A stretch of DNA of 64,000 nt from Bacillaceae bacterium JMAK1 (GCA_012970285.1 JIBW01000004.1:416683-480682); one strand, 5' to 3'. Positions 37,179 to 46,593 are shown, counted from the first letter of the stretch. Numbers and translations: made by a program. Notes: generated by a model from the sequence alone, not told the origin.

Positions 37179-38366
37179 ATGCACGACGCACTTAACGGGA
37201 TCAAAATCTTAGACCTTTCGCGTGTTCTCGCTGGACCACTTGGAACGATGCTTCTCGCTGACTTTGGTGCTGACGTTTTAAAGATCGAACAGCCTGGTGG
37301 CAGTGATGATATTAGGCATTGGTGGCCGTTTACGAACAGTGAAAGCACGTATTATTTATCAGCGAATCGTAATAAGCGTTCCATGACGTTAAATTTAAAG
37401 CATGATCGTGGACGTGAACTGTTTTTACAACTCGTACAAGACGCTGACGTTGTTGTTGAGAATTTCAAAGCAGGGACGATGTCACGACTTGGGCTTAGTT
37501 ATGATCGTCTTAAAGAAGTAAATGAAGACATTATTCTCTGCTCGATCACAGGGTATGGTCAAGACGGGCCGTATCATACACATCCTGGTTATGACCCGGT
37601 CATACAGGCGATTGGCGGGTTAATGGACGTAACCGGTGAAACCGACGGTGAAGCTACACGTGTAGGTACACCGGTTGTGGACATTATGACGAGTCATTAT
37701 GTTTGTATGAGTGTTCTCGGTGCCTTAAGAAAACGAGATCAGTCTGGGAGCGGGGCACACATTGATCTTTCGTTGTTAGATGTTCAAGTGAGCTCTTTAG
37801 CCAACATTTCAAGTAGCTACTTGAATGAAGGGCACGTATCAAAGAGAGCCGGCAATGCTCACGGAAACATTACTCCGTATGAGACGTTTCCTTGTGCTGA
37901 CAAACCATTGATGGTCGCAGCGGGTAATGATCGGATGTATCGAGCGCTTACTGAAGTGCTTGGTCGTCCAGAATTAGCGGACGACGACCGCTTTCTAACT
38001 AATGGTGATCGTGTTCAACATCGAAGCGAACTTCGAGAGATTTTAGTTGGGGAGTTTAAGCAAAAAGATGCGGATCAATGGGCAGAGTTACTTGCTGAGA
38101 AGAAAGTTCCTTGTGGACCGGTGAATAGTATCGAGCAAGTATTTGAACATGAACAAGTGGTACATCGAAATATGAAAATTAGTGCGCCACATCCAACGGT
38201 AGAAACGTATCATGGGGTTCGTAATCCAATTTTAGCGGATGGGCAAGTGTTGCCAGTTCGCTATGCTCCTCCATTATTAGGCGAGCAGACGTCAGACATT
38301 TTGGCTGAAACTTTTGATTTTGATCAAGAAACGGTTGATGAACTCAAAAAAGAGGGTATCATATAG
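37179..38366 (+). CDS. Class III CoA-transferase (CaiB/BaiF/Frc family)
   Basis: 395 residues, ATG at 37179 with GGGAGG. These enzymes move CoA between carboxylic acids through an aspartyl-CoA intermediate. The catalytic Asp is probably D139 in PGYDPVIQAIGG. The N-terminal GIKILDLSRVLAGPLGTMLLADFGADV is diagnostic. It lies 18 bases after the acyl-CoA dehydrogenase gene; such pairs act in glutarate and similar dicarboxylate or carnitine-type pathways. The acid used here is unknown. Confidence 0.93.
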   Translation: MHDALNGIKILDLSRVLAGPLGTMLLADFGADVLKIEQPGGSDDIRHWWPFTNSESTYYLSANRNKRSMTLNLKHDRGRELFLQLVQDADVVVENFKAGTMSRLGLSYDRLKEVNEDIILCSITGYGQDGPYHTHPGYDPVIQAIGGLMDVTGETDGEATRVGTPVVDIMTSHYVCMSVLGALRKRDQSGSGAHIDLSLLDVQVSSLANISSSYLNEGHVSKRAGNAHGNITPYETFPCADKPLMVAAGNDRMYRALTEVLGRPELADDDRFLTNGDRVQHRSELREILVGEFKQKDADQWAELLAEKKVPCGPVNSIEQVFEHEQVVHRNMKISAPHPTVETYHGVRNPILADGQVLPVRYAPPLLGEQTSDILAETFDFDQETVDELKKEGII

Positions 38367-38386
38367 GAAAGAGCGTTGGTTGACAA

Positions 38387-38420
38387 CGAGCTGAAGGCTT
38401 GCTGCTACTTGGCAGGAAGT
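38387..38420 (+). other. Imperfect hairpin between the CoA-transferase and aminopeptidase genes
   Basis: A stem of about 13 bp with one wobble and one mismatch (GAAGGCTTGCTGC with GCAGGAAGTCTTC) lies in the 110-base gap. No real T-run follows closely. It may partly reduce transcription or protect mRNA ends. Confidence 0.35.
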
Positions 38421-38477
38421 CTTCCTATATTTTTACGCTCATTTAGCACAAAATGACCAATGGAGGATATCACAATC

Positions 38478-39965
38478 ATGTTTAATTTTGCTAGCAATTG
38501 GGACGAGACTTCTAAGGGAAGTGTCATTATTATTGGCGTAGGAGAAGGTGAACAAAGGTTACCTGATCAAGTACTTAACGCAAGTGGTGACTGGATCAAG
38601 CCGATTCAGAACAAGCACGAATCTGGGGGCATCCGTAGTAAATCTGGCGAAGTGACGTCATTTACGATCCCGTTTAATGAAGAGTTTAAAACGTTAATTT
38701 TCGTTGGAAAAGGTTCGTCAAAAGATCAAGACATCATCTCAACGAAAGAAGCACTTGGTAGTGGATTTCAAGCGGCTCATAAATTGAAAGAAACCAACAT
38801 CGATGTGCTTTTGGATACGTTTATTGACCATACATCAGATACGGAAACGGTCATCTCTGCGGCTGCTGAAATGGCTCAAACCGCGACGTATACGTTTGAA
38901 GCATACAAAACGAATGAGCATGACACGCTTACTAGAACGTACACATTTTATTGTGAGGAACAAAATGACGAGGCAATCAACGTCGGGACAGCGATCGCTA
39001 AAGGTGTGAACTTTGCAAGAACACTCGTAAACATCCCCGCAAATGATTTAACGCCTGTTGCATTAGCAGGAGAAGCACGTGCGCTTTCTAGTCGTCACGA
39101 TAATCTCTCATTTGAAGTGCTTGGCAACGAAGAACTTGAAGAAATGGGCATGCATGCATTGCTTGCTGTTAACCAAGGAAGCGATCAGCCTGCACAAATG
39201 ATCGTATTACGTTATCAAGGTCTAGAAAATTGGGACGAGCCATTGACGTTTGTCGGTAAAGGATTAACGTATGATACCGGTGGGTATTCAATGAAGCCAC
39301 CTGAAGGTATGAAAACGATGAAGTCAGATATGGGTGGTGCTGCAGCAGTTCTCGGTGCCATGGAGATTATTGGTGAGACGAAACCAGCGATTAATGTCAT
39401 GGCAATCATCCCGTCTACAGAGAACATGGTAAACGGGAAAGCAATGAGACCTGGAGATGTGCTTGGAAGCTTTGATGGACAGACAATCGAAGTAACGAAC
39501 ACTGATGCAGAAGGCCGCCTCGTGCTTGCAGACGGTGTGTCGTATGCAAAACATCTTGGCGCTAAGAAGATTGTTGATGTAGCAACACTTACGGGTGCTT
39601 GTGTTGTCGCGCTTGGTGATGTGATCACAGGTGCAGTATCGAATGACGATGATTTTTATAACCGTACTGCGACAGCTGCAATTGAGTCAGGAGAAGGCAT
39701 TTGGCGTTTTCCGACCCATCCACATTACTACAAGATGCTACGTCAAAGCGATGTCGCTGACTTGAATAACGCTCCAGGGCGACTTGCAGGTAGTATTACT
39801 GCCGGATTGTTTATCGAATCCTTCGTAAAAGACACGCCTTGGGTACACCTTGATATTGCTGGCACGTCATTCCTTGACCGTGTAACTCCGATGGGACCGA
39901 AAGGTGGAACCGGGGTAATGGCACGTACGCTTGCAACGCTTGCGAATCATGAAAGCCGTTCATAG
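38478..39965 (+). CDS. M17-family leucyl aminopeptidase
   Basis: 495 residues from the ATG at 38478, with a purine-rich GGAGG upstream. M17 enzymes are hexameric two-metal aminopeptidases. The metal and catalytic motifs are intact: VGKGLTYDTGGYS (Lys and Asp), KSDMGGAA (Asp) and NTDAEGRLVLADG (Asp, Glu, Arg). The N-terminal domain is divergent. It is cytoplasmic and may release amino acids from peptides to feed the enzymes around it. Its place in a CoA-ester cluster is unusual. Confidence 0.92.
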   Translation: MFNFASNWDETSKGSVIIIGVGEGEQRLPDQVLNASGDWIKPIQNKHESGGIRSKSGEVTSFTIPFNEEFKTLIFVGKGSSKDQDIISTKEALGSGFQAAHKLKETNIDVLLDTFIDHTSDTETVISAAAEMAQTATYTFEAYKTNEHDTLTRTYTFYCEEQNDEAINVGTAIAKGVNFARTLVNIPANDLTPVALAGEARALSSRHDNLSFEVLGNEELEEMGMHALLAVNQGSDQPAQMIVLRYQGLENWDEPLTFVGKGLTYDTGGYSMKPPEGMKTMKSDMGGAAAVLGAMEIIGETKPAINVMAIIPSTENMVNGKAMRPGDVLGSFDGQTIEVTNTDAEGRLVLADGVSYAKHLGAKKIVDVATLTGACVVALGDVITGAVSNDDDFYNRTATAAIESGEGIWRFPTHPHYYKMLRQSDVADLNNAPGRLAGSITAGLFIESFVKDTPWVHLDIAGTSFLDRVTPMGPKGGTGVMARTLATLANHESRS

Positions 39966-39985
39966 GCAAAGGAGGACATTGCGTA

Positions 39986-40297
39986 ATGGCTTTACAACAT
40001 ACTCGTTTTATCGCAGGTCACTCTAAATTGCCTCAAGGCATGGCTGCAAAAAGTGTCTTTGATACGTTAACGATTACAGCTGAAATTGATTGTAAGCACG
40101 GTGTGATTCTTGAAGCTTCATGTACACTCGCAACCGATCACGGTCGTCAATACATCCATGATTTATTGCGTGGAATCAGCCTTTCAGACGGTCCTGAAGA
40201 AGCAGAACAATTAATTGAAAAGCATTACCACGGAAAAGCTGCAAATGCCTTAGTAGCAGCGGTGAGAGATTTGCACCGCCAATTTGAAACGTTATGA
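39986..40297 (+). CDS. DUF3870 family protein
   Basis: 103 residues; AAAGGAGG precedes the ATG. The pattern AGHSKLPQGMAAKSVFDTLTITAEID, ASCTLATDHGR and EKHYHGKAANALVAAVRD matches DUF3870. The function is unknown; the family tends to occur beside metabolic gene clusters in Firmicutes (from memory, not checked). It lies 20 bases after the aminopeptidase gene, in the same operon. Confidence 0.8.
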   Translation: MALQHTRFIAGHSKLPQGMAAKSVFDTLTITAEIDCKHGVILEASCTLATDHGRQYIHDLLRGISLSDGPEEAEQLIEKHYHGKAANALVAAVRDLHRQFETL

Positions 40298-40305
40298 TGA
40301 ACCGA

Positions 40306-40327
40306 CGGAGCAACTGTTGTTGCTCCG
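40306..40327 (+). other. Hairpin between DUF3870 and the ThDP enzyme gene
   Basis: Perfect 9-bp stem, CGGAGCAAC (40306-40314) and GTTGCTCCG (40319-40327), four-base loop. It is followed by ATTAATTTTA, so it could act as a weak terminator lowering expression of the last gene. Confidence 0.5.
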
Positions 40328-40354
40328 ATTAATTTTAGGTAAGAGGTGATCACT

Positions 40355-42004
40355 GTGCGTTACAAAAAAACGATGACTGCTGGAGAAGCGGTATTTGAAG
40401 TGTTAAAAGTTGAACAAGTGAGCCGTGTGTTTACAGTGCCAGGTGAAAGTTTTCTCGCCGTCTTAGATGCACTTGAAGGTCAAGATGAGATCGAAGTGAT
40501 CGTGAATCGCCATGAAGGCGGCGCGGGCTTTATGGCAGAAGGTTATGCAAGTTTGACTGGTCAAGTTGGTGTTGCTATGGCAACGAGAGGTGTTGGTGCT
40601 GCGAACATTTCAATTGCAGTACATACTGCGTTTCAAGACTCTACGCCGATGGTTGTGTTCCTCGGTCAAGTGAATCGTTCGTTTAAAGGCCGTGAAGGGT
40701 TCCAAGAAGTTGATTTTGGTAAGAACTTTAATGAAATTGCCAAGTGGACGACGGAGATTGATGAAGCAAGTCGTGTTCCTGAGCTCGTTCAAAAAGCATT
40801 CCGTGTGGCTCAAACAGGACGCCCTGGTCCTGTTATTGTATCGCTTCCAGAAGATATGCTGTTTGATGAATCCGAAATGGTATTCGGTCCGCCAACGATG
40901 ATCGCAGCCCCTGCTCCAGCAACGATTGAAGTCGAGGATTTTGCCCGTCGCTTTGCAAAGGCAGAACGCCCGATTGTTATTGCTGGTGGTGGAATCCATT
41001 CCGATGAAGCCCAAATTGCTCTTCGAGGATTTGTCGAAAAATTCAAGCTCCCGCTCGTTGCTGGGTTCAGACGGCAAGGCATTATTGATAATGAACACGA
41101 AGCATACATCGGACATATGGGGCTTGCAGCAGCACCTAAGTTAGTTGAACATTTTAAAGAATCGGATTTGGTTATTGCGATCGGAACTAGGTTGTCTGAA
41201 GCAACGTCGCAAGACTATACATTAATCGGTTGGGATCAACAACTTGTCCATATTGATATTGATGCGGATACGCTCGGTAAAGTGTACCCACCTGATCTTG
41301 GAATTGTCGCTGACTCCGTAAACGCTCTTAAAGCCTTTACAGAGCTTGACATTGATCGTGATTGGTCGAGTTGGCAACACGCTTGCCGTGAATCACATCG
41401 TAAACTCATGGCAAAAGAGAAAGATCCGAGCATTTATAGCCACGTCATGCAAACGTTAAATGAAGTATTGCCAGAAGACACCATCGTGACGTGTGATGCA
41501 GGGAACTTTGCGACTTGGATGCACAATCAATTAGTCATTCGGGATCGTTTCTCATTCGTCGGACCGACAAATGGAGCGATGGGGTACGGCATTCCAGCTG
41601 CTGTTGGTTCTAAAATCGCTTCTCCTCATCGACCAGTCGTTGCGTTTTGTGGCGATGGTGGGGCGATGATGACGATTCAAGAGATTGAAACGGCAGTTAG
41701 ACATCAATATCCAATCATCGTGCTATTGTTCAATAACCAAAGTTACGGTACCATCCGTATGCATCAAGAGATGCATTACCCAGATAAAGTCGTCGCAACG
41801 AAACTTGGTGTGGTTGATTTTGCGAAGATGGCTGAGTCAATGGGAGCGCTAGGTATGACGGTTACTAACAAAGAAGAGTTCCAATCAACGTTTGAAAAAG
41901 CGATTCATGCAAATCAAACAGTACTGTTAGACATTCAATGTAGCGAAGAACCTTACGTTTCTAATGGTAAGACGTATGAAGATGTTAAAGGTATAAAAGC
42001 GTAA
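40355..42004 (+). CDS. Thiamine-diphosphate enzyme, acetolactate synthase-like
   Basis: 549 residues from the GTG at 40355, five bases after AAGAGGTGAT. Three-domain ThDP fold: the activating glutamate is E54 in NRHEGGAGFMAEGYA, and the ThDP motif is GDG (433-435) followed by LLFNNQSYG. The family covers acetolactate synthase, oxalyl-CoA decarboxylase, benzoylformate decarboxylase and others. No FAD-linked AHAS operon partner (ilvN) is near, so branched-chain synthesis is unlikely. A 2-keto acid or acyl-CoA decarboxylation in the cluster's pathway is inferred. Confidence 0.85.
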   Translation: MRYKKTMTAGEAVFEVLKVEQVSRVFTVPGESFLAVLDALEGQDEIEVIVNRHEGGAGFMAEGYASLTGQVGVAMATRGVGAANISIAVHTAFQDSTPMVVFLGQVNRSFKGREGFQEVDFGKNFNEIAKWTTEIDEASRVPELVQKAFRVAQTGRPGPVIVSLPEDMLFDESEMVFGPPTMIAAPAPATIEVEDFARRFAKAERPIVIAGGGIHSDEAQIALRGFVEKFKLPLVAGFRRQGIIDNEHEAYIGHMGLAAAPKLVEHFKESDLVIAIGTRLSEATSQDYTLIGWDQQLVHIDIDADTLGKVYPPDLGIVADSVNALKAFTELDIDRDWSSWQHACRESHRKLMAKEKDPSIYSHVMQTLNEVLPEDTIVTCDAGNFATWMHNQLVIRDRFSFVGPTNGAMGYGIPAAVGSKIASPHRPVVAFCGDGGAMMTIQEIETAVRHQYPIIVLLFNNQSYGTIRMHQEMHYPDKVVATKLGVVDFAKMAESMGALGMTVTNKEEFQSTFEKAIHANQTVLLDIQCSEEPYVSNGKTYEDVKGIKA

Positions 42005-42007
42005 AGA

Positions 42008-42038
42008 AAAGGCCGCAAGCATTGCTTGCAGGCCTTTT
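42008..42038. terminator. Bidirectional terminator
   Basis: AAAGGCC-g-CAAGCA pairs with TGCTTG-ca-GGCCTTT, with T and A runs on either side; shared by the ThDP enzyme gene and the convergent secreted-protein gene. Confidence 0.85.
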
Positions 42039-42045
42039 TATATAG

Positions 42046-42549
42046 TTAAAACGTCTGTTCAATGTTGATGTCGGAAATTACATAGTGTTCGAGTTCCTCA
42101 TCAAATGTAAAGACATATTCTTCGATAAATTGTGCTCGGTTGCCAGCGCCATCTTCAATGGACGACGTATGAACAGTGACGATACGCTCATGATCTTCAG
42201 GTACTGAGATATGAATGTCTTCTAAATCATTGTGTAGGAGTTGATCGACAATGGTGTAGTGATCCCAATTAAAGTCTTGAATGTAAGCATCTTGGTTGTA
42301 TTGATGATGAATCGTTTCAGCTAAAGATCCGTCATACATCATTTTTAATTCATCTAACGGTCTTGCATAATCAGTAGTCATGACAACGTCCATTGTCTTA
42401 TCTTGAACGTCAATGAGCTGTTCATAAATGAGGCTCTCGTCCATTTCAAACGTATCATGTGTAAATGTAAGTTCTTCTTCTACTGGTCCAATTCCTAATC
42501 CTGACGTTAATGCAGTCGAACCGATAAGTGCTGTCATCACCATTTTCAT
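42046..42549 (-). CDS. Secreted protein of unknown function
   Basis: 167 residues from the ATG at 42549, which has AAGGGAG upstream. A short signal-like N-terminus (MKMVMTALIGSTALTSG) is followed by an acidic beta/alpha domain with no cysteine. The end (EYVFTFDEELEHYVISDINIEQTF) looks like the edge strands of an NTF2-like or similar small fold, but I cannot assign a family. Monocistronic. Confidence 0.65.
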   Translation of the reverse strand: MKMVMTALIGSTALTSGLGIGPVEEELTFTHDTFEMDESLIYEQLIDVQDKTMDVVMTTDYARPLDELKMMYDGSLAETIHHQYNQDAYIQDFNWDHYTIVDQLLHNDLEDIHISVPEDHERIVTVHTSSIEDGAGNRAQFIEEYVFTFDEELEHYVISDINIEQTF

Positions 42550-42784
42550 GATGATCGCTCCCTTCATTTTCCCATTAGTGGGTTACTAATCTATACCCTT
42601 CACATGCAATTCATAAACAATAATTATTATAATCTTTAATTTAGTTGTAATAATTGACTTGTTTTTGAAATGGAATGTGTACTTAGTTAGTACATGCTTT
42701 TTGTTGAGAAAATAGACTAAGAAATTAAGAGAATAAAATAGAAAGAAGCAGGAATTGAGTGTTACTTGGTGTGAATACAAAAAA

Positions 42785-42809
42785 AGAGGCAATCTCAAAG
42801 ATTGCCTCT
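42785..42809 (-). terminator. Terminator of the ABC-F gene
   Basis: Perfect 11-bp stem (42785-42795 / 42799-42809) with a T7 run on the minus strand. The AT-rich gap 42568-42780 shows no supported gene. Confidence 0.85.
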
Positions 42810-42820
42810 CGTACATTCAA

Positions 42821-44425
42821 TTATACTTGCCCGATCAATTTCATTTCAGCAAGGTATTCGTCATAAGACATCTTCTTATCAATCATACCTTCAGATGAGA
42901 ATTCGATAATTCGATCCGCAACGGTTTGAATGAATTGATGGTCATGTGAAGAAAAGAGTATAGAGCCTTTGAAGTCTGTTAGCGCGTGGTTAACGGCTTG
43001 AATGGCTTCAAGGTCCAAGTGGTTAGTCGGCTCATCAAGGATGAGTACGTTCGAACCACTGAGCATTAATTTGGAGAGCATACAACGAACTTTTTCGCCC
43101 CCGGAGAGTACTTTTGCTTTTTTGAGTGCTTCTTCACCACTGAAAAGCATACGACCTAAGAAGCTTCGAATAAAGCTTTCTGTTTGGTCTTCTGGTGAGT
43201 ATTGACGTAACCAGTCTACAAGTGTAAGGTCGACGCCTTCAAAGAACTCAGTGTTATCTTTAGGGAAGTACGATTGGCTCGTCGTGACGCCCCATTTGTA
43301 CGTTCCTTCATCTGGTTCCATTTCACCTGCAAGAATTTGGAACAATGTCGTTTTTGCCGTTTCGTGACTCCCGACAAAAGCGACTTTCTCGTTTGGTGAC
43401 AGTGTGAAGCTAACGTTATCAAGTACTTTTTTGCCGTCGATCGTCTTTGATAAGTTCTCAACTGTGAGTAGGTCATTTCCAATATCACGGTCTGGTTTGA
43501 ACGCAACGTAAGGTGTTTTACGTGATGACGGTTTAATGTCATTCAGTTCAATTTTATCGAGTGTTTTCTTACGAGACGTTGCTTGTTTGGACTTCGATGC
43601 GTTGGCGCTAAAGCGTGCAATAAAGTCTTGTAGTTCTTTAATTTGTTCTTCTTTTTTACGGTTTTGGTCTTTAGCCATACGACGAGCGAGTTGACTTGAC
43701 TCGTACCAGAAGTCATAGTTTCCAACGAAAAGTTCGATCTTACCATAGTCAATGTCTGCAATGTGTGTACAGACTTTGTTAAGGAAGTGACGGTCGTGAG
43801 AAACAACAATGACTGTATTCTCAAAGTTCATTAGGAACTCTTCTAACCAGTGGATTGCTTTAATGTCCAAGTGGTTTGTCGGCTCATCGAGTAAAAGAAT
43901 GTCAGGGCTACCAAATAGTGCTTGGGCGAGAAGGACTTTTACTTTTTCTCCACCTTCAAGCTCAGACATCTTCATATAGTGATACTCAGCACCGATTCCA
44001 AGACCGTTGAGCATTTGAGCGGCTTCGTTGTCAGCGTCATACCCGTTCATCTCAGCAAATTCGCCTTCAAGTTCAGCAGCGCGCATCCCATCTTCATCAT
44101 TAAAGTCTGGCTTCATGTAGATGGCGTCTTTTTCTTTCATAATGTCATAGAGCCTCTTGTGACCCATAATGACCGTTTCGAGCACTTCATACTCTTCATA
44201 AGCAAAGTGATCTTGCTTTAGAACAGCCATGCGTGAGCCTTTTGCCATGCTCACATTTCCATCTTGAGATTCGATTTCTCCAGAAAGAATCTTTAGAAAC
44301 GTGGATTTACCAGCACCATTGGCGCCGATTAATCCGTAACAGTTGCCTGGGTTAAATTGAATATTTACTTCTTGAAATAACTTCTTGTCTCCGTAACGGA
44401 GACCTACATTTTGACATGAAATCAA
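42821..44425 (-). CDS. ABC-F family ATPase (YkpA/YbiT type)
   Basis: 534 residues with two ABC domains and no membrane part. ABC-F proteins act on the ribosome as translation factors or resistance proteins. The first Walker A is GANGAGKST; the second is the atypical GSHETAKTT, a deviation also seen in the YkpA/YbiT subgroup. Both Walker B sites read LLLDEPTNHLD or VLILDEPTNHLD. The linker between domains is charged, and no antibiotic-resistance subfamily is indicated. Most similar to B. subtilis YkpA, though not at that location. Confidence 0.88.
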   Translation of the reverse strand: MISCQNVGLRYGDKKLFQEVNIQFNPGNCYGLIGANGAGKSTFLKILSGEIESQDGNVSMAKGSRMAVLKQDHFAYEEYEVLETVIMGHKRLYDIMKEKDAIYMKPDFNDEDGMRAAELEGEFAEMNGYDADNEAAQMLNGLGIGAEYHYMKMSELEGGEKVKVLLAQALFGSPDILLLDEPTNHLDIKAIHWLEEFLMNFENTVIVVSHDRHFLNKVCTHIADIDYGKIELFVGNYDFWYESSQLARRMAKDQNRKKEEQIKELQDFIARFSANASKSKQATSRKKTLDKIELNDIKPSSRKTPYVAFKPDRDIGNDLLTVENLSKTIDGKKVLDNVSFTLSPNEKVAFVGSHETAKTTLFQILAGEMEPDEGTYKWGVTTSQSYFPKDNTEFFEGVDLTLVDWLRQYSPEDQTESFIRSFLGRMLFSGEEALKKAKVLSGGEKVRCMLSKLMLSGSNVLILDEPTNHLDLEAIQAVNHALTDFKGSILFSSHDHQFIQTVADRIIEFSSEGMIDKKMSYDEYLAEMKLIGQV

Positions 44426-44531
44426 GTGTCATCTTCCTTTCATTACGTTAAACTCTCTATTTTCAATGGAGCAATAATCTCCATAAACACGCTACCCATT
44501 ATCATACCATGATATGAAGTTGCAATCAAAA

Positions 44532-44556
44532 GCACGGTCAGGAAACCTGACCGTGC
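44532..44556 (-). terminator. Terminator of mqnE
   Basis: Perfect 11-bp stem, GCACGGTCAGG and complement with AAA loop; TTTT follows on the minus strand. Confidence 0.8.
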
Positions 44557-44566
44557 ACTCTTGAAT

Positions 44567-45661
44567 TTAGTACGTTTTAATAACGTTGTAGAATGTGTCT
44601 CGTTCGACAGGTACTTTGTTTGCACCTTTGATCATATGAATGAGTTCTTTTCTCGTAATTCCCTGAGACGTTAACGCGCCAACAGAGTGAGAGATTCGCT
44701 CTTCAATTAGTGTACCGTGGATGTCGCTTGATCCAAATGTTAGTGCCATTTGGGTTAATTGAGGTCCGATATTAATCCAATACGCTTTAATATGATCAAA
44801 GTTATCAAGCATAAGACGAGAAATTGCAATCGTACGCATATCATCAAATGCAGACGTTCGCCTTGTAAGTCCAGCATTTAACTTACGTGGTTGCATAGCA
44901 AGTGGAATAAATACCATATAGCCGTTCGTTTTGTCTTGTAATTGACGAAGGCGATCCATATGAATCAAACGTTCCTCATACGTATCAATGGAGCCGTAAA
45001 GCATCGTAGCATGTGTCTTTAAACCGAGGCCGTGAGCAATTTCGTGTGCTTCCAACCATTCATCCGTTGATGCTTTTTCAGGACTCATCTTCGCACGGTA
45101 ACGCTCTGTGAGAATCTCTGCTCCGCCACCAGGAAGTGTGTCGAGCCCAGCTTTGATGAGTTCTTCAAGGACTTCTTTCATTGAAAGACCAGCAATACGT
45201 GCGAAGAATTCGATCTCTGCACCAGTATATGCTTTAACCGTTACATCTGGGTAATGTTTCTTCAATGTACGAATCGTATCTAAATAATAATCAAAAGGAA
45301 CTTCATTATTATGACCGCCGACGATGTGGAATTCTTTGATGTTATCATTCCAGCGGTCGCTGACATATTTCAATAAGTCATCAGAATCCATCGTATAGGC
45401 GCCTTCTTCACCGGGCTTGCGTTTGAAGCCACAGAATGAACAGCTTGCTTCACATACGTTCGTTGGATTAATGTACATGTTCTCAATAAAGTAGACTTTA
45501 TCGCCGTTTTTCTTTTCATTTACTTCATTAGCTAGTTGAGCAACCGAAAGTAGATCGGGAGTATCGTAAAGGATAAGACCATCTTCAATTGTCAATCGTT
45601 CACCGTTTCTGACTTTTTCACTAATGGCTGCAAGTTTAGGATCTTGTAGTAACGTAGCCAT
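44567..45661 (-). CDS. mqnE: Aminofutalosine synthase MqnE (radical SAM)
   Basis: 364 residues; AAAGGAGG precedes the ATG. The radical-SAM motif is C70, C74, C77 in NVCEASCSFCGF, and YINPTNVC fits MqnE better than the NINYTNVC of MqnC. MqnE joins SAM-derived adenosine to chorismate-derived carboxyvinyl benzoate, the second step of the futalosine route to menaquinone. No other mqn gene is in the window. B. subtilis uses the men pathway instead, so this marks a metabolic difference. Confidence 0.85.
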   Translation of the reverse strand: MATLLQDPKLAAISEKVRNGERLTIEDGLILYDTPDLLSVAQLANEVNEKKNGDKVYFIENMYINPTNVCEASCSFCGFKRKPGEEGAYTMDSDDLLKYVSDRWNDNIKEFHIVGGHNNEVPFDYYLDTIRTLKKHYPDVTVKAYTGAEIEFFARIAGLSMKEVLEELIKAGLDTLPGGGAEILTERYRAKMSPEKASTDEWLEAHEIAHGLGLKTHATMLYGSIDTYEERLIHMDRLRQLQDKTNGYMVFIPLAMQPRKLNAGLTRRTSAFDDMRTIAISRLMLDNFDHIKAYWINIGPQLTQMALTFGSSDIHGTLIEERISHSVGALTSQGITRKELIHMIKGANKVPVERDTFYNVIKTY

Positions 45662-45932
45662 CGTTATCCTCCTTTAAAACGGGTCTCCGTTATAAAATGT
45701 AGTATTATTCATTTCTATCATAAGTAATGGTAATGTTTCTCTTTACCTATTATACGCTTTCCCTATCTTATTGGGAAGGGAAGATGACGGAACGGTCGTT
45801 TAAGTGGACAAACGCTTGGAAGTCAATAGATCGTTAAGTTTTTTTGCTTGGTCATCTAGTTTCTAGTAGAATAACAGTAGATTTACTAAAGATAGAGATG
45901 AATGCTCGTCATGAGCAAGAAAGGAGATCAAC

Positions 45933-46118
45933 ATGGAACAGGATCAACAGGAAATCGTTGAGCAGTTGGAACGGTTACGCTCGAAAATGATTGAAATGGC
46001 GAAACAGCATGGCATGGATCATCCTCTTGTATTGAAATATAGCCGAGAAATTGATCTTATGCACACAGAACTGTTAAAAGCATCTCATCAGGAGCTTACT
46101 GTTGTCTCGACATACTAA
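45933..46118 (+). CDS. Spo0E-family aspartyl-phosphate phosphatase
   Basis: 61 residues; AAAGGAGATC precedes the ATG. Spo0E-type proteins are small two-helix phosphatases that dephosphorylate Spo0A~P and delay sporulation. The core motif SQELD appears here as SREID, and the helices fit the coiled-coil hairpin of the family. It may act as a brake on sporulation. The upstream 45662-45932 gap shows no gene; a weak -35/-10 pair is possible. Confidence 0.8.
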   Translation: MEQDQQEIVEQLERLRSKMIEMAKQHGMDHPLVLKYSREIDLMHTELLKASHQELTVVSTY

Positions 46119-46159
46119 GCCCGTTGAACACAACCAATCCTCCATGCGATTCTCTGAAC

Positions 46160-46188
46160 TTGCGATTCGTGACATACCATATTACAAT
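46160..46188 (+). promoter_or_regulatory. Probable sigma-A promoter of yutM
   Basis: TTGCGA (46160-46165), 17 bases, TACAAT (46183-46188), 46 bases before the yutM ATG. Confidence 0.45.
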
Positions 46189-46234
46189 AACGACAACGTA
46201 ATCTTTTCGATTTACCCGAAAGGAGGAAGAGGTC

Positions 46235-46588
46235 ATGATTACAATTACAGAAACTGCGGCAACGCAAATTACTGCAATGAAGGAAGAAGAAGGCAATTCT
46301 TCATTGAAATTACGAGTAGGTGTCAAAGGCGGAGGATGTAGTGGATTGTCTTATGGACTTGGCTTTGATGCCAATCAAGCAGAAGACGATACACTCTTTG
46401 AAGTGTCTGGCATTGATGTTCTCGTTGATTCGGAAAGTAAGCCGATCGTTCATGGGCTCGTGATCGATTATAAAGAGAACATGATGGGCGGTGGTTTCAC
46501 GATCGAGAACCCTAATGCTATTGCCAATTGTGGATGTGGCGCCTCATTTAGAACCGCACAAAATGAGGGAACACCAGAAAATTGCTAA
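46235..46588 (+). CDS. yutM: A-type Fe-S carrier protein YutM (IscA/ErpA family)
   Basis: 117 residues, ATG with AAAGGAGGAAG. The three cluster-binding cysteines of A-type carriers are C35 (GGGCSG), C99 and C101 (NCGCG). It carries Fe-S clusters from the Suf scaffold to apo-enzymes. With sufCDSUB and yutI it completes most of the Bacillus Fe-S pathway in one window. Confidence 0.94.
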   Translation: MITITETAATQITAMKEEEGNSSLKLRVGVKGGGCSGLSYGLGFDANQAEDDTLFEVSGIDVLVDSESKPIVHGLVIDYKENMMGGGFTIENPNAIANCGCGASFRTAQNEGTPENC

Positions 46589-46593
46589 ACATC

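Noticed and set aside
42586..42816. A 76-codon minus-strand frame ahead of the secreted-protein gene
   Set aside because: Low-complexity Ile/Lys/Phe composition in AT-rich DNA, no ribosome-binding site, and it overlaps the ABC-F terminator.
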